Source: Pandoraea pneumonica (GTDB lineage: Bacteria; Pseudomonadota; Gammaproteobacteria; Burkholderiales; Burkholderiaceae). From it: a stretch of DNA of 64,000 bases. Within the stretch, counting starts at the first letter, position 1. Each line of letters starts with the position of its first letter. This document shows, one piece after another, positions 17,795-29,139 of this stretch. The translations under genes were made by a program, and so were the position numbers. The DNA lies in NCBI RefSeq assembly GCF_902459645.1, contig NZ_CABPSK010000002.1:186001-250000 (forward strand). Reading direction: 5' to 3'. The notes under the pieces are model-generated. The model worked only from the letters and a program-made list of their open reading frames with translations. It was not told the origin of the DNA and searched no databases.

Positions 17795-19426
17795 TTATGC
17801 CGCGCGAGCGAACGGTTGCGGCGCGCTGTCGCGGCGCGTAGCGCTCATCGCGTGCACGCTCGCGCTGCTCGTTGCGCTCGTCTGGAACACCGAAACCGCC
17901 GCGCGCAGTTCGTGCGCTTGCGATTCCAATGCGCCGGCGGCAGCCGCCGCCTCTTCCACGAGCGCCGCATTCTGTTGCGTGACTTCGTCCATCTGCGTCA
18001 CGGCGCGGTTGACCTGTTCGATACCGCTCGACTGCTCGGCCGACGCGGCCGAAATTTCGCCCATGATGTCGGTCACGCGTTTCACGGCCTGCACGATCTC
18101 TTCCATCGTCTGGCCCGCCTGCGCCACCAGCGCAGTCCCGTCCGACACACGGCGCGACGACTCTTCGATCAGTGCCTTGATTTCCTTAGCGGCCGAGGCG
18201 CTGCGTTGCGCCAGCGTACGCACTTCCCCAGCGACCACGGCGAAGCCGCGGCCTTGTTCACCGGCGCGGGCGGCTTCCACTGCGGCGTTCAGGGCAAGAA
18301 TATTGGTCTGGAACGCGATGCCGTCGATCACACTGATGATGTCGACGATCTTGCTGGAGCTCGCGGAAATGCCTTCCATCGTGGTGCCGACCTGCCCGGC
18401 CACCTGCCCGCCGCGCGAGGCGATTTCGGAAGCGTTCACAGCAAGCTGGCTCGCCTGACGTGCGTTATCGGCGTTCTGACGAACGGTGGCGGTGAGCTGC
18501 TCCATCGACGAAGCGGTTTCTTCCAGCGACGCGGCTTGCTGCTCGGTGCGGGCCGACAAGTCGGTATTGCCCGCCGCGATCTGTTGCGCGGCCGTGGTGA
18601 TCGACTCGGTGCCCTGACGGATTTGTCCGATGGTCTCGGCCAGCGTGTGCTGCATGCGCTGCATGGCGAACAGCAGGCTGGTGTTGTCACCGGCGGCCAC
18701 ATGCACATGGCTTTGCAAATCGCCACTTGCGATGCGCTGGGCGATCTCCGCCGCATATTCCGGCTCGCCGCCGAGGCTGCGCTGCACGTTGCGGATGATC
18801 GCGATCATGGCGGCTGTCACGATGCCGCCGATAAGCAGCAACGCCACACCGAAGCGCAGCAGCGTCGCAAAGAAGGCGTCGTCGACGTCTTGCACGTACA
18901 CGCCGCTCATCATGCCCCAGTCCCACGGCGCGAAATACTTCACGAACGAGAGCTTGGCCATGCGCTTGTCGCTGCCAGCGACCCGTCCGTAGTAATCGAC
19001 GAAGCCCGCCCCCTTGCCTTTGGCCACGTTGGCCATTTCGACGTAGAGGAGCTTGCCGTTCGAATCCTTATAGGTGGAGACGTCCTTGTTCACCAGATCG
19101 GCGAGCGTCGGATGCATGAGCACAGTCGGCTTGGTGTCGAAGATGACGACGTAACCGTTGTTGCCTTCGCCGTAGCGCATCACCTTCAGCCGGGCCATCG
19201 CCTGCTGCCGGGCTTCGGCATCGGTGATCTTGCCTGCGGCGGCCTGCGCCGCGTAGTCGCGCACGATGCCGTCGGCCGTGGTCACGATGTCCTGCACTGC
19301 GGCACGCCGCTCGGCCAACATGGTGCCGCGTTCATGCCAGGCGGCCCAGCCGCCGAGAAATAACAGACCCAGCCACATCAGCGCGAGCGCGGACCAGAGT
19401 TTTGCCTTGAGACTCAACTGCTTCAT
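17795..19426 (-). CDS. Methyl-accepting chemotaxis protein with single Cache sensor
   Basis: This is a membrane chemoreceptor. The start at 19426 (MKQLSLKAK) has GGAGGG seven bases upstream. An N-terminal helix (about 10-30) leads to a periplasmic sCache_2-type domain ('[20 protein letters not shown]' near 90-110), a second helix near 190-210, HAMP, and the MA signalling domain with the hairpin tip '[20 protein letters not shown]'. The 543-residue protein ends in Arg-Ala-Ala with no CheR-binding pentapeptide, unlike the two receptors upstream. Single Cache domains often bind small organic acids; the ligand cannot be told from sequence. It lies just before cheR. Confidence 0.93.
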   Translation of the reverse strand: MKQLSLKAKLWSALALMWLGLLFLGGWAAWHERGTMLAERRAAVQDIVTTADGIVRDYAAQAAAGKITDAEARQQAMARLKVMRYGEGNNGYVVIFDTKPTVLMHPTLADLVNKDVSTYKDSNGKLLYVEMANVAKGKGAGFVDYYGRVAGSDKRMAKLSFVKYFAPWDWGMMSGVYVQDVDDAFFATLLRFGVALLLIGGIVTAAMIAIIRNVQRSLGGEPEYAAEIAQRIASGDLQSHVHVAAGDNTSLLFAMQRMQHTLAETIGQIRQGTESITTAAQQIAAGNTDLSARTEQQAASLEETASSMEQLTATVRQNADNARQASQLAVNASEIASRGGQVAGQVGTTMEGISASSSKIVDIISVIDGIAFQTNILALNAAVEAARAGEQGRGFAVVAGEVRTLAQRSASAAKEIKALIEESSRRVSDGTALVAQAGQTMEEIVQAVKRVTDIMGEISAASAEQSSGIEQVNRAVTQMDEVTQQNAALVEEAAAAAGALESQAHELRAAVSVFQTSATSSASVHAMSATRRDSAPQPFARAA

Positions 19427-19587
19427 GATGTGACCCTCCACTACCGGCTCACCGTCGCGCGGACATTGTGTCCCGCACGCTTGGCGGCTTTTGTCTTACC
19501 CATTGTTGCCACTTACCGACACACGCCACCCCAGAGGCAAAACTGCTGTCTCCGGGCCGGCGCGTGCACCGTTCCTATAGTTGCTGC

Positions 19588-19614
19588 GCGTGTTGCACGT
19601 GTTGCGGATGTTGC
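19588..19614. repeat. Three 9-bp tandem units between two chemoreceptor genes
   Basis: Three adjacent units (GCGTGTTGC, ACGTGTTGC, GGATGTTGC) share the core TGTTGC. They lie in the 229-bp gap between the two chemoreceptor genes, so they would be in the leader of the downstream one. No function is evident. Confidence 0.55.
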
Positions 19615-19655
19615 GGTACTGCGATGTCTCTGCTTTTTCGATGCGGCTTCGCCAA

Positions 19656-21440
19656 TCAGAAAGTTTCCCAATCGCCGTTCGCATCGTCGGTGCCCGTACG
19701 TGCTGCCGGAGCAGCGGCGGGCGCCGGACGGCGCAGCGGTGCCGCAGCCGGTGCCGGTGCAGCCTTCGGGGCCGGAGCCGCTGCCTTCTTGACCGGCGGA
19801 CGTGCCGCAGCGCGCGGTGCCGTTGCGGCCGATACCGGGATGGCCGCCAATGCCGGGGCGGCGTGAGCCACCGCTGCATGAGCCGCTGACTGACCGGCTT
19901 CCAGACGGAACACCGAGACGACCGACTTCAGACGGTTGGCCTGCTCTTCGAGCGAGCCAGCCGCCGCAGCTGCTTCTTCCACGAGCGCCGCGTTCTGTTG
20001 CGTGACTTCGTCCATCTGCGTGACGGCGCGGTTGACCTGCTCGATACCGCCCGACTGCTCGGCAGACGCCGCCGAAATCTCGCCCATGATGTCGGTCACG
20101 CGCTTCACTGCTTGCACGATCTCTTCCATCGTCTGGCCAGCCTGCTCGACCAGCGCCGAACCGTCCTGCACCTTATGGGCCGAGTCTTCGATCAGTTCCT
20201 TGATTTCCTTGGCGGCTGCGGCGCTGCGCTGTGCCAGCGTGCGCACTTCGCCTGCGACCACGGCGAAGCCGCGGCCTTGTTCGCCCGCACGGGCGGCTTC
20301 CACCGCGGCGTTCAGTGCAAGGATGTTCGTCTGGAACGCAATGCCATCGATCACGCTAATGATGTCGACGATCTTGCTGGAGCTCGTGGAGATGCCCTGC
20401 ATCGTGCCGACCACCTTGCCCACGACGTCGCCGCCGCGTGCGGCGATATCCGACGCGTTCACCGCGAGTTGGCTCGCCTGACGCGCGTTATCGGCGTTCT
20501 GCTTGACGGTGGCGGTGAGCTGCTCCATCGACGAGGCGGTTTCTTCCAGCGAAGCGGCTTGCTGTTCGGTACGGGCCGACAGGTCGGTATTGCCTGCGGC
20601 GATCTGCTGCGCGGCCGAGGTGATCGACTCGGTGCCTGAACGTACTTCGGCGACGGTGCGCACGAGGCTGTCCTGCATATGCTTCACGCCCTTGAACAGA
20701 CGCCCGGTTTCGGTGTCGTTCCACACTTCGATGCGTTGGGTGAGGTCGCCCCCGGCGATCTTCTCGAAGTGCTTGATGGCGTCGTCGATCGGGCCGACGA
20801 TGGCGCGCGTGAGCGTAATCTGCGTAATCAGGCCAACGACCAGACCCACGAGCAGGCCGATACCGACCATCCACATCACCAGCGTGTAGCGGTTCTGCGC
20901 ATATTCGTAACGATCGGCGGCATTTTTGACTTGAAGGTCAGCCAGCGTCGTCATCGCCTTGGTGTAGTCGCCGAACAAGCGCGGCACGTCCATCACGGTC
21001 TTGGCATGGAAGTCGGGAATATCGCCCGATTCGATAGCCTTCAGCGCGGGCAGTATGCCTTCGTTGACGACCTTGCTGCGGGACGCGAGCGCCGCGTCGG
21101 CCAGCGGCTTTTCCCCGTCGCTCATCGGCAGCGCGGCGTAGGCAGCCCACGCATCGTCGGCCTTCTTGAGGTTGTTGCGCACGCCGTCGATGGCCGTCTT
21201 GATCTCACTCGGATCGGCGATGAACTCGATGCGCGCCAGCGTCACGCGGGCGGAGAGCGTGGCGATCGTGGTCTGCGCAAGGGCACGCGACGACGCCATG
21301 TCGTTCGTGTACACCTCTTGCAACGACGCATTGCTTTGCCGCAGGGACAACAGCCCCACAGCGGCGCCGACGACCAGCAGCACCATAAAGAGTCCAAGCG
21401 CCAGCGTCAGCCGCGCCCGGATGGTGACATTTTTAAACAT
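19656..21440 (-). CDS. Methyl-accepting chemotaxis protein with four-helix periplasmic sensor
   Basis: The start is taken at 21440 ([20 protein letters not shown]); an upstream extension is not supported. The product has about 594 residues: helix 1 (about 10-32), a periplasmic Tar-like four-helix bundle ('[20 protein letters not shown]' near 53-72), helix 2 around 190-212, HAMP ('[20 protein letters not shown]'), and an MA domain with the conserved tip. A long Ala/Pro-rich tail ends in DWETF, the CheR/CheB docking pentapeptide. The signalling region is nearly the same as in the neighbouring receptors. Its ligand is unknown; the Tar-like bundle suggests an amino acid or similar small attractant (inference). 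Confidence 0.94.
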   Translation of the reverse strand: MFKNVTIRARLTLALGLFMVLLVVGAAVGLLSLRQSNASLQEVYTNDMASSRALAQTTIATLSARVTLARIEFIADPSEIKTAIDGVRNNLKKADDAWAAYAALPMSDGEKPLADAALASRSKVVNEGILPALKAIESGDIPDFHAKTVMDVPRLFGDYTKAMTTLADLQVKNAADRYEYAQNRYTLVMWMVGIGLLVGLVVGLITQITLTRAIVGPIDDAIKHFEKIAGGDLTQRIEVWNDTETGRLFKGVKHMQDSLVRTVAEVRSGTESITSAAQQIAAGNTDLSARTEQQAASLEETASSMEQLTATVKQNADNARQASQLAVNASDIAARGGDVVGKVVGTMQGISTSSSKIVDIISVIDGIAFQTNILALNAAVEAARAGEQGRGFAVVAGEVRTLAQRSAAAAKEIKELIEDSAHKVQDGSALVEQAGQTMEEIVQAVKRVTDIMGEISAASAEQSGGIEQVNRAVTQMDEVTQQNAALVEEAAAAAGSLEEQANRLKSVVSVFRLEAGQSAAHAAVAHAAPALAAIPVSAATAPRAAARPPVKKAAAPAPKAAPAPAAAPLRRPAPAAAPAARTGTDDANGDWETF

Positions 21441-21503
21441 AACGACCTCTACCCCGTGAAGACCGGCTTGACGCCGGCGTACCCATCCCAATCACCGAAA
21501 CGT

Positions 21504-23870
21504 TCAAAATTCTTCCCAATCGCCCGCATCGCTCGTGCCCCCGGCGGGCGCTGCCCCCGGTGCGGCCTTGCCGCGACGCGCCGCCAGTTGCAAGACCTGC
21601 GCGTCTTCTTGTGCGCTAGTGGCAGCAGGTGCCGGTGCCGCCGCTGTTTGCGGACGGCGCGTAGCCGTGCGCGCAGCGCCGCCACCGGCGCTTGCGCGAG
21701 CGGTTGCGGCACCCACGGCGCTGCCTGCGGTACCTGCTGAAGCTTTCGGCGCGCTGGCAGACGTGGCCACAGCCACCGTCGCTGAGGCTTGGCGAACGGC
21801 GGGCGCGGCGGCGCGTGTGAGCGCTGCGCTACGCGCGTCGCCCGCCTTGAAGGCGTCACCAACGCGGAATACCGAAACGGCGTCGCGCAGACGATGCGCC
21901 TGCTCTTCGAGCGAGCCCGCCGCAGCGGCCGCTTCTTCCACCAGCGCCGCGTTCTGTTGCGTGACTTCGTCCATCTGCGACACCGCGCGATTGACCTGCT
22001 CGATGCCGCTCGACTGTTCGGCGGACGCCGCCGAAATTTCGCCCATGATGTCGGTCACGCGCTGCACGGCCTGCACGATCTCATCCATCGTCTTACCGGC
22101 TTGGGAGACCAGCGCCGAACCGTTTTCGACACGGCCCACCGAATCTTCGATAAGCACTTTGATTTCTTTTGCCGCCGACGCGCTGCGCTGTGCCAGCGTG
22201 CGCACTTCGCCCGCGACCACCGCAAACCCACGGCCCTGTTCGCCGGCACGTGCCGCTTCCACGGCAGCGTTCAGCGCAAGGATGTTGGTTTGGAAAGCGA
22301 TGCCTTCGATCACGCTGATGATGTCGACGATCTTGTGCGAGCTCGACGAGATGCCCTGCATCGTGTCGACCACATTGCCGACCACCTGACCGCCGCGCGC
22401 GGCAATTTCCGAAGCGTTGACGGCCAGCGCGCTCGCCTGCTTGGCGTTGTCCGCGTTTTGTTTCACCGTCGCCGTGAGCTCTTCCATCGACGACGCCGTC
22501 TGTTCGAGCGAGGCGGCTTGTTGTTCCGTGCGCGCCGACAAGTCAGTGTTGCCTGCGGCAATCTCGCGCGACGCCACGTTGATCGACTCGATGCCTTCGC
22601 GCACGTCGGAGACGATCGACAGCAAGCTGTTCTTCATGACCGTCAGGCCGAACAGCAACTGACCGATCTCGTCGCGCCCGGTGCCTTCGGCCTTGCCGGT
22701 CAGGTCGCCCGCCGCAATCTGCTTGGACATCGACAGCGCCACGCGCAGCGGATGGTTGATCGCGCGGCGCAAAATGCTGCCGAGCACGAACAGCACGATG
22801 ATGCCGCCGATGACGGCCACCGCCGTGAGCGTGCGCACGATGGTGTGTTCGCGCTGGCCCTGTTGGTACAACTCGGTGGCCTGCGTGAGTTCCAGACGCG
22901 TGAGCACGTTCAGTTCGTCGCGCATCGGGCCGTAGGCCGGTTTCACCTTTTCGAGATACGTTTGCTGCGCACCTTCCGCCGAGCCGACCTTGAGCATTTC
23001 GACGGTCTGTTGCAAACCGTCGGTCGTGAAGCGCTGGCGAATCACGTTAAAGCGTTCGGCCTGCGCCTGCGTGGCCGGATCGACCGACTTCATGTAGCTC
23101 GCCCACTGGCGATTGATGTCGTCGAGGCTCGCGGCAATCTCGTCGCCCGCACGCTTCATGGCGTCGAGGTTCGGGTTGCCGATGGCTTCGGCCACGAGCA
23201 ACACGTCGCGGTCGAGCTTCTGCCCGATCGTGCCGAGGGTGCCCACCGGCACCATGCCGTTCTGATACACCTGAAGCAGCTTGGCGTTGCTGCTCGACAT
23301 GCCCCACAGGCCCAGACCGCCCACAGCCGCGAGCAGAATGGCGCCGAGCACGATGATGCCGGTCAGGCGCGCACGCAGCGTGTCGATGCGGACCTTGCGC
23401 ACGAGTGCAGCAATGCCACCCCGTTCGACCATGCCGCCGCGAATGCGCAGGTTGCCCGCTTGGCCGTTACGGAAGCGCGCGTAGATCGCCTCGGCTTGCG
23501 CCGTCGCACCGGCCGCCGGGCGCACGCGCACCGACGTGTAGCCCACGACAGCGTCGTTCTCGAGCGTCGGCGTGACCGTTGCCAGCACCCAGTAGAAGTC
23601 GCCGTTCTTGCGGCGGTTCTTCACCAGCCCCGTCCACGTGTCGCCGCGCTTGATCGTCTCCCACAGGTCGCCGAAGGCTTCGGGCGGCATGTCGGGATGA
23701 CGCACGATGTTATGCGGCGCGCCCAGCAATTCGTCACGCGAATAACCGCTCACCTCGACGAAGGCGGGGTTCGCATACGTGATCCGCCCCTTCAGATCCG
23801 TTCGAGAGATCAGGTACTGATGCTCGCCGATGACGAATTCGTTTTGGGTGACGGGCTGGTTATCGCGCAC
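21504..23870 (-). CDS. Aer-like chemoreceptor with PAS and periplasmic four-helix domains
   Basis: The gene starts with GTG at 23870 behind GGAG. The 788-residue product begins with an Aer-type PAS domain (about 10-115) containing '[20 protein letters not shown]', the pattern of FAD-binding redox sensors. A transmembrane helix near 165-190, a long periplasmic-type helical region (about 190-340), a second helix (about 345-368), HAMP and the MA signalling domain follow. The Ala/Thr-rich tail ends in DWEEF, a CheR-docking-like pentapeptide. E. coli Aer has no periplasmic domain, so this protein may combine cytoplasmic redox sensing with external sensing (inference). It lies between cheW and the next receptor. 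Confidence 0.93.
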   Translation of the reverse strand: MRDNQPVTQNEFVIGEHQYLISRTDLKGRITYANPAFVEVSGYSRDELLGAPHNIVRHPDMPPEAFGDLWETIKRGDTWTGLVKNRRKNGDFYWVLATVTPTLENDAVVGYTSVRVRPAAGATAQAEAIYARFRNGQAGNLRIRGGMVERGGIAALVRKVRIDTLRARLTGIIVLGAILLAAVGGLGLWGMSSSNAKLLQVYQNGMVPVGTLGTIGQKLDRDVLLVAEAIGNPNLDAMKRAGDEIAASLDDINRQWASYMKSVDPATQAQAERFNVIRQRFTTDGLQQTVEMLKVGSAEGAQQTYLEKVKPAYGPMRDELNVLTRLELTQATELYQQGQREHTIVRTLTAVAVIGGIIVLFVLGSILRRAINHPLRVALSMSKQIAAGDLTGKAEGTGRDEIGQLLFGLTVMKNSLLSIVSDVREGIESINVASREIAAGNTDLSARTEQQAASLEQTASSMEELTATVKQNADNAKQASALAVNASEIAARGGQVVGNVVDTMQGISSSSHKIVDIISVIEGIAFQTNILALNAAVEAARAGEQGRGFAVVAGEVRTLAQRSASAAKEIKVLIEDSVGRVENGSALVSQAGKTMDEIVQAVQRVTDIMGEISAASAEQSSGIEQVNRAVSQMDEVTQQNAALVEEAAAAAGSLEEQAHRLRDAVSVFRVGDAFKAGDARSAALTRAAAPAVRQASATVAVATSASAPKASAGTAGSAVGAATARASAGGGAARTATRRPQTAAAPAPAATSAQEDAQVLQLAARRGKAAPGAAPAGGTSDAGDWEEF

Positions 23871-23959
23871 GTGCTCGGTCTCCGTAGACTTCGGGTGAGT
23901 GGGTTATGTCTGTGGGTATCGCCGCGGGTGTCTCTGCCCGTCTCTTGCCGTTCTTTCGT

Positions 23960-24475
23960 TTAGCTCGCCAGACGCTCGATGAGCGCCATGTCGTCGCTGG
24001 TCACCAGCTTCTCGATGTCCATCAGGATCAGCATGCGGCCTTCGACCGTGCCCAGACCCGTGATGTATTCGGTAGCCAGTTGAGCGCCGAACTCGGGGGC
24101 CGGCTTGATTTCGCCGCGTGCGAGGGTCAGCACGTCGGACACGCCGTCCACCACCATGCCGACCACGCGGCCAGCAACGTTCAGAATGATCACCACCGTC
24201 TGCGTGTCGTACTCGACGCGGCCCAGACGGAATTTGATGCGCATGTCGACGATCGGCACGATGATGCCGCGCAGGTTGATCACGCCCTTGATGAAGTCGG
24301 GCGCGTTGGCAATGCGCGTGACGGCGTCGTAGCCGCGAATTTCCTGCACCTTCAGGATGTCGATGCCGTATTCCTCTTCACCGAGCGTGAAGACCAGAAA
24401 TTCCTGGCCGTCGCCCTCGGTCTGCATGGCGCCGCCCTGGCGCGACATGGCATGCTCTTGCGAAAGCTTTTCCAT
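23960..24475 (-). CDS. cheW: Chemotaxis coupling protein CheW
   Basis: CheW links CheA to the receptors in the chemosensory array. The 171-residue SH3-like protein carries '[20 protein letters not shown]' at about 36-55 and '[19 protein letters not shown]', the receptor and CheA interface motifs. A short Gln/Gly-rich leader precedes the fold. It starts 17 bp after cheA and is followed by the Aer-like receptor gene after 89 bp. Confidence 0.97.
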   Translation of the reverse strand: MEKLSQEHAMSRQGGAMQTEGDGQEFLVFTLGEEEYGIDILKVQEIRGYDAVTRIANAPDFIKGVINLRGIIVPIVDMRIKFRLGRVEYDTQTVVIILNVAGRVVGMVVDGVSDVLTLARGEIKPAPEFGAQLATEYITGLGTVEGRMLILMDIEKLVTSDDMALIERLAS

Positions 24476-24492
24476 CTGACGACTCTCCGACT

Positions 24493-26691
24493 TCAGTTGA
24501 AGATGGTGGCCGACGCCGAACGCTGGCCGCGCTGAAGCGCCGCCACGTCCACGATCAAAGCCACACTGCCGTCACCCATGATGGTGGCGGCAGAAATACC
24601 GTGAATACGGCGGTAATTGGTTTCGAGGTTCTTCACCACGACCTGCTGCTGGCCCACCAGCTCGTCGACGAGCAACGCAAAGCGACGGCCTTCGGCTTGC
24701 AGAATCACGATGATTCCCTGCGTCGGGTCGAAGCGCGCCTCAGGCACGTCGAACGCGCGATACAACTCCACGAGCGGCAGATACTCGCCGCGCACCAGCA
24801 CGACTTGTCCCTCGCCGGTCACCGCGCGAATGTCGTCGCGGCGCGGTTGCAGCGACTCCATCACGAAGTTCAGCGGCAGGATGAAGATCTCGGTGCCGAC
24901 CTTGACGGACATGCCGTCGAGAATGGCCAGCGTGAGCGGCAGCACGATGCGGATGGTGGTGCCCTTGCCGCGCGTGGACAGAATCTCCACGTGGCCGCCC
25001 ATCTGCTGAATGTTTCGCTTGACCACGTCCATGCCCACGCCACGGCCCGACACGTCGGTCACGGCTTCGGCGGTCGAGAAGCCCGGCGCGAAAATCAGCT
25101 GCCAAACTTCCTCGTCCGGCATCGAATCGGACACGTTCATGCCCTGCTGCTGCGCCTTGGCGAGAATCTTCTCGCGACGCAGACCGGCACCGTCGTCGCT
25201 CACTTCGATCACGATGTTGCCGCCCTGATGCGCTGCGGAGAGCACCAGTTGGCCGACCGGATCTTTGCCCGAAGCAAGACGCGCTTCCGACGTTTCGATA
25301 CCGTGGTCGAGGCTGTTACGCACCAAGTGCGTGAGCGGATCGATGATGCGCTCGATCAGGCTCTTGTCGAGTTCGGTCGCCTGACCGAACGTGACCAGTT
25401 CGATCTGCTTGCCGAGCTTGGTCGCAAGGTCGCGCACCAGGCGGGGGAAGCGGGAGAACACGTAGTCCATCGGCATCATGCGGATGGACATCACGGCTTC
25501 TTGCAGGTCGCGTGCGTTGCGCTCCAACTGGCCCATGCCGTTGAAGAGGCGGTCGTGCAGCATCGGGTCGAGGCTGCTGGCGGTTTGCGCAAGCATGGCC
25601 TGCGTAATCACCAGTTCGCCCACCAGGTTGATCAACTGGTCGACCTTCTCGACGCCGACGCGAATCGAGCTGTTTTCGTGCCCGGCAGCGCCGCCAGCAG
25701 CAGGTGCCGCTGCGCGCTTTTCGGGCGGATGCGTGCCGTTGCCACCATTGCCAGCGCCTGCATGGGCGACCGGGGCGGGCGGCACGACGATCTGTTCGGC
25801 GGCAGGCGGGGCGACAGGCGCAGCCGGGACTTCGATCTGGGCCGGGGCAGCCGCCGCGACGGGGATCGGCTCGAAGAGTTCGACGGCAGGCTGTGCGGCG
25901 GGTTGGGCGACAGGCGCAGCAACCACCGGAGCCGGTGCACTCGCGGCCGCGGCGGCAGCGGCGGCATCTTGCACGTCGATCTGCGACGGTTCGATCACGA
26001 AGCAGCACACGGCGAGAATGTCGTCGGCGCCGCACGTCGTGTCGAGCCACAGATGCAAGGCGTTGTCAGCGGAATGGCGTCCGGCCACGTGCCCCAGATT
26101 GCCTAGCTCTTCGGCGAGCAGCGTCTGGTCTTTCTCGCTCACGCCCGTGAGCGTGACCTTCAGACGCGTCTGCCCCGGCGCAACCGGGCTCGTCGGCGCG
26201 CCGCTGGCATCGGGTGCGGCTTCCGGTGCGGCGACCGGCGTAGCGGCAGCGGCCACGGGTGCTGATGCAGCGGGCGCTACCGGTGCAGCAGGCGGGGCTT
26301 CGCCGCTTTCTTCTGCCGCCAGGCGCTGGAGCACCGCGCAGATGCGCGTCATCGCCTCGACATCGGGTTCACTGGAGGCGCGGTAGGCATTCAACTGTTG
26401 ATGCAACACGTCTTTGGTTTCCAGGAAGGTGTCGACCATCTCGGTGCGCAACTGCAACTCGCCGCGACGCGCGCGATCGAGCAGGTTTTCCAGCAGGTGA
26501 GTGGTCTCGGTGAGCGCGGTGAAGCCGAACGTCGCGGCGCCGCCCTTGATCGAGTGCGCGGCGCGAAAAATCGCGTTGAGCTGCTCGTTGTCCGGTGCGC
26601 TCACGTCGAGCGCCAGCAGGAGGTGCTCCATCTCTGCGAGCAACTCTTCCGCTTCATCGAAAAAGGTCTGGTAGAACTGGGTGATATCCAC
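24493..26691 (-). CDS. cheA: Chemotaxis histidine kinase CheA
   Basis: CheA phosphorylates CheY and CheB in response to receptor signals. The 732-residue protein shows the P1 phosphotransfer domain with His46 in '[17 protein letters not shown]', a P2-like region around 170-250, two long Ala/Pro/Val-rich linkers, P3 dimerisation ('[20 protein letters not shown]'), the P4 kinase with N-box '[12 protein letters not shown]' and glycine boxes '[12 protein letters not shown]' and '[13 protein letters not shown]', and the C-terminal CheW-like P5. All kinase motifs are intact. It is longer than E. coli CheA (654) because of the linkers. It follows the CheY-like gene after 46 bp. Confidence 0.98.
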   Translation of the reverse strand: MDITQFYQTFFDEAEELLAEMEHLLLALDVSAPDNEQLNAIFRAAHSIKGGAATFGFTALTETTHLLENLLDRARRGELQLRTEMVDTFLETKDVLHQQLNAYRASSEPDVEAMTRICAVLQRLAAEESGEAPPAAPVAPAASAPVAAAATPVAAPEAAPDASGAPTSPVAPGQTRLKVTLTGVSEKDQTLLAEELGNLGHVAGRHSADNALHLWLDTTCGADDILAVCCFVIEPSQIDVQDAAAAAAAASAPAPVVAAPVAQPAAQPAVELFEPIPVAAAAPAQIEVPAAPVAPPAAEQIVVPPAPVAHAGAGNGGNGTHPPEKRAAAPAAGGAAGHENSSIRVGVEKVDQLINLVGELVITQAMLAQTASSLDPMLHDRLFNGMGQLERNARDLQEAVMSIRMMPMDYVFSRFPRLVRDLATKLGKQIELVTFGQATELDKSLIERIIDPLTHLVRNSLDHGIETSEARLASGKDPVGQLVLSAAHQGGNIVIEVSDDGAGLRREKILAKAQQQGMNVSDSMPDEEVWQLIFAPGFSTAEAVTDVSGRGVGMDVVKRNIQQMGGHVEILSTRGKGTTIRIVLPLTLAILDGMSVKVGTEIFILPLNFVMESLQPRRDDIRAVTGEGQVVLVRGEYLPLVELYRAFDVPEARFDPTQGIIVILQAEGRRFALLVDELVGQQQVVVKNLETNYRRIHGISAATIMGDGSVALIVDVAALQRGQRSASATIFN

Positions 26692-26737
26692 CGGTGTGCC
26701 TCGTCCTAACTTGGTTGTGCCGTCGACGCCATCATCT

Positions 26738-27121
26738 TCATGCGCCCGCGCCGACGAGCGAGCCCACCACGTCGACCAGTGCCTCGGGGTCGACCGGCTT
26801 GATCAGCCAGCCGCTTGCCCCGGCGTCACGGGCCGCCGTCTTGTATGCGCCATCGACTTCTGTGGTGAGCACCAGAATCGGTGTTTGTGCAAACGCATCG
26901 AGCTCACGCAGTGCACGAATGAGCGACAGCCCGTCCATGCCGGGCATGTGCTGATCGGTCAGCACCAGATCGAAAGTCGCGCTCGATGCCAGGGCCAACG
27001 CCTCTTGCCCATCGCGTGCCGTGGTCACGGCGTAGCCGGCTTCATCGAGCGTGGCTGCCAGAATCTGACGCATCGACGCGGAATCGTCGACCGCGAGAAT
27101 CGTGTTGCGTGATGCCTGCAT
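26738..27121 (-). CDS. CheY-like single-domain response regulator
   Basis: This is a 127-residue receiver with acidic residues at 12-13, the phosphorylation site Asp56 in 'LVLTDQHMPGMDGL' and the conserved Lys in 'GWLIKPVDPEALVDVVGSL'. It is distinct from the CheY next to cheZ and lies between motB and cheA. It is probably phosphorylated by CheA and may act as an extra output or phosphate sink (inference). In other Burkholderiaceae a gene in this place is often named cheY1. Confidence 0.93.
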   Translation of the reverse strand: MQASRNTILAVDDSASMRQILAATLDEAGYAVTTARDGQEALALASSATFDLVLTDQHMPGMDGLSLIRALRELDAFAQTPILVLTTEVDGAYKTAARDAGASGWLIKPVDPEALVDVVGSLVGAGA

Positions 27122-27141
27122 GCGTCTCCTCTTCTTATCGG

Positions 27142-28149
27142 TTATCTGGCTGCGGTCCCGGCAGCGCCGGGAACAGCCGGGGCCGCGGGCGGTGCCGGCG
27201 GGGACGGAACGCCCGGGGGCAGCGTGCCACCGTTGATCGCAGCGTTCAGCGCGTCGACACCGCCGCGCGCATTCGTTGCATCGACCGTCGGCTGATCGGC
27301 CTCGTGCTTCACGCTGGCTTCGGCACGGCGATTGAGCACGATGATGCTGATGCGGCGGTTAATCGGGTTGTAAGCGTCGTCGCGATCGAGCGGCACCGTC
27401 GAGGACAGCCCCACCACGCGCAACACCTTCTCGCCATCAAGTCCGCCCGCGATCAACTCGCGGCGCGAGGCGTTCGCACGGTCGGCCGACAGCTCCCAGT
27501 TGCTATAGCTCTTGTCGCCCTGCGCGTACAACGTCGCGTCGGTGTGACCCGACAAGCTGATGCGGTTAGGTACGTCGTTGAGCGACTTACCGATCTCGCG
27601 CAGGATGTCACGCATATACGGCTGCACCTGCGCGCTCGCGTTGGCGAACATCGGCCGGTTCTGATCGTCGACGATCTGAATGCGCAGGCCTTCGGTCGTC
27701 ACGTCGATCAGCAACTGTTTGCGGAATTGCTTGAGCGTCGGGTTATTCTCGATCGCCTTCTCGATGCGCGCCTTGAGTTCGCGCAAACGCTGTGCATCGG
27801 CGCGCTCGGCGAGCTCGGTCGTCGTGGCTTGGCGCGACTTGACCTGATCGCCACGCGACTTCTGACCGTCGGTGCGCGTCGTGTCGGTGCCGCCGCCGGG
27901 AATTACGCCGCTGTTGTCCGCCGCGTTACGCCCGCCCGTGAGGGCCACTTTGAGCGGCGTGCGGAAATACTCGGCGATGCCCGTCAATTCCTTGCTGCTC
28001 ACGGAACTGAGCAGCCACATCAGCAGGAAGAACGCCATCATGGCCGTCATAAAGTCGGCGTAAGCAATCTTCCACGCACCGCCATGGTGGCCGTGCCCGC
28101 CGGCTTTGCGGCGCTTGACGATAATGGGCCGCTCTTCTTTCTCGCTCAT
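27142..28149 (-). CDS. motB: Flagellar stator protein MotB
   Basis: MotB anchors the stator to peptidoglycan and carries the proton-binding aspartate. The 335-residue product has a basic N-terminus and a single membrane helix, with Asp32 in 'WKIAYADFMTAMMAFFLLMW', the same position as in E. coli. The C-terminal OmpA-like domain contains 'LSGHTDATLYAQG' and 'NWELSADRANASRRELIAGG'. A Pro/Ala-rich tail ends the protein. It lies 12 bp after motA. Confidence 0.97.
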   Translation of the reverse strand: MSEKEERPIIVKRRKAGGHGHHGGAWKIAYADFMTAMMAFFLLMWLLSSVSSKELTGIAEYFRTPLKVALTGGRNAADNSGVIPGGGTDTTRTDGQKSRGDQVKSRQATTTELAERADAQRLRELKARIEKAIENNPTLKQFRKQLLIDVTTEGLRIQIVDDQNRPMFANASAQVQPYMRDILREIGKSLNDVPNRISLSGHTDATLYAQGDKSYSNWELSADRANASRRELIAGGLDGEKVLRVVGLSSTVPLDRDDAYNPINRRISIIVLNRRAEASVKHEADQPTVDATNARGGVDALNAAINGGTLPPGVPSPPAPPAAPAVPGAAGTAAR

Positions 28150-28161
28150 TGCTGCCGCCCG

Positions 28162-29022
28162 TCAACGTGCCTTGACCTGACGCACGTGCTCTTCGAGCTC
28201 GGCGAACGACGGACGCACCGTGGAGTACAGCACCTTGCGGCCAAACTCCACCGACAAGGCCGGTGCGTAACCATTCAGGCTCGCCAGCAGCGTGACCTTG
28301 ATGCACTCGTACAGCTTGACCGACTCGTTGATGCGGTGCTCGATGAGCTGCGCGAGCGGCGAGATGAAGCCGTACGCCAGCAAAATGCCGAGGAAGGTGC
28401 CCACGAGGGCCTGTGCAATCAGCGCGCCCAGCACGGCCGGTGGCTGGTCGGCCGACGCCATGGTGTGCACCACGCCCATCACGGCCGCCACAATGCCGAA
28501 GGCCGGCATCGCGTCGCCGGTCTTTTGCAGGCAGTGGGCCGGCACTTCGCCTTCGTGGCGGTACGTTTCGATTTCGTGATCCATCAGGTTCTCGATTTCG
28601 AACGCGTTCATGTTGCCGCTGACCATCAGGCGCAGATAGTCGGTGAGGAATTCCATGATGCGCGGCTCGCCCAGAATGCGCGGGTATTGCGAGAACACCG
28701 GGCTCGACGCCGGGTCTTCCACATCTCCTTCGATGGCGAGCATGCCGTCTTTACGTGCCTTGGCCAGCAGCACGTACAGCAGCGCCATGAGCTCCATGTA
28801 GAGCTCTTTGGTGTATTTCGAGCCTTTGAACAGCATCGGCAGCGCCTTCATCGTCGCCTTGATCGCCTTGCTGTTGTTGCCCACCACAAACGAGCCGACG
28901 CCCGCGCCACCGATGATCAGCAGCTCGGTCGGCTGAAACAGCGCGCCCAAGTGACCTCCGCCGATGACGAAACCGCCAAAGACCGAGGCAAGAACGATGA
29001 TGTAACCAATGACGACAAGCAC
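28162..29022 (-). CDS. motA: Flagellar stator protein MotA
   Basis: MotA forms the proton channel with MotB and contacts the rotor. The 286-residue protein has four membrane helices (about 1-20, 30-50, 168-190 and 200-222). It carries the conserved prolines in 'GDAMPAFGIVAAVMGVV' and charged cytoplasmic residues in the loop between helices 2 and 3. The length matches E. coli MotA (295). It follows flhC after 117 bp, and a sigma-28-type promoter lies in that gap. Confidence 0.97.
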   Translation of the reverse strand: MLVVIGYIIVLASVFGGFVIGGGHLGALFQPTELLIIGGAGVGSFVVGNNSKAIKATMKALPMLFKGSKYTKELYMELMALLYVLLAKARKDGMLAIEGDVEDPASSPVFSQYPRILGEPRIMEFLTDYLRLMVSGNMNAFEIENLMDHEIETYRHEGEVPAHCLQKTGDAMPAFGIVAAVMGVVHTMASADQPPAVLGALIAQALVGTFLGILLAYGFISPLAQLIEHRINESVKLYECIKVTLLASLNGYAPALSVEFGRKVLYSTVRPSFAELEEHVRQVKAR

Positions 29023-29081
29023 TGCCGGATACCTCTCGCAAAAATACGTCTACGGAAAAATGTCCTTCCTGTTCAGAGGGC

Positions 29082-29109
29082 TTAACGGCAGACACGCAGG
29101 GAAACTGTA
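29082..29109 (-). promoter_or_regulatory. Sigma-28-type promoter of motA
   Basis: On the minus strand TACAGTTT, 12 bases and GCCGTTAA lie about 60 bp before motA. This matches the FliA consensus well except for one extra spacer base and one -35 mismatch. It would place motA-motB-cheA and the receptors under FliA. Confidence 0.6.
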
Positions 29110-29139
29110 GGGGGTGCGACCTCGTGACGATGACGCGGG

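Noticed and set aside
19496-19879. Possible small protein in the gap between the first two chemoreceptor genes
   Set aside because: The frame overlaps the 3' end of the upstream receptor gene, and its translation is Arg-rich with no start signal.
21789-23963. Open reading frame of 724 codons opposite the Aer-like receptor
   Set aside because: It is an antisense shadow of the receptor gene with extreme Arg/His content.
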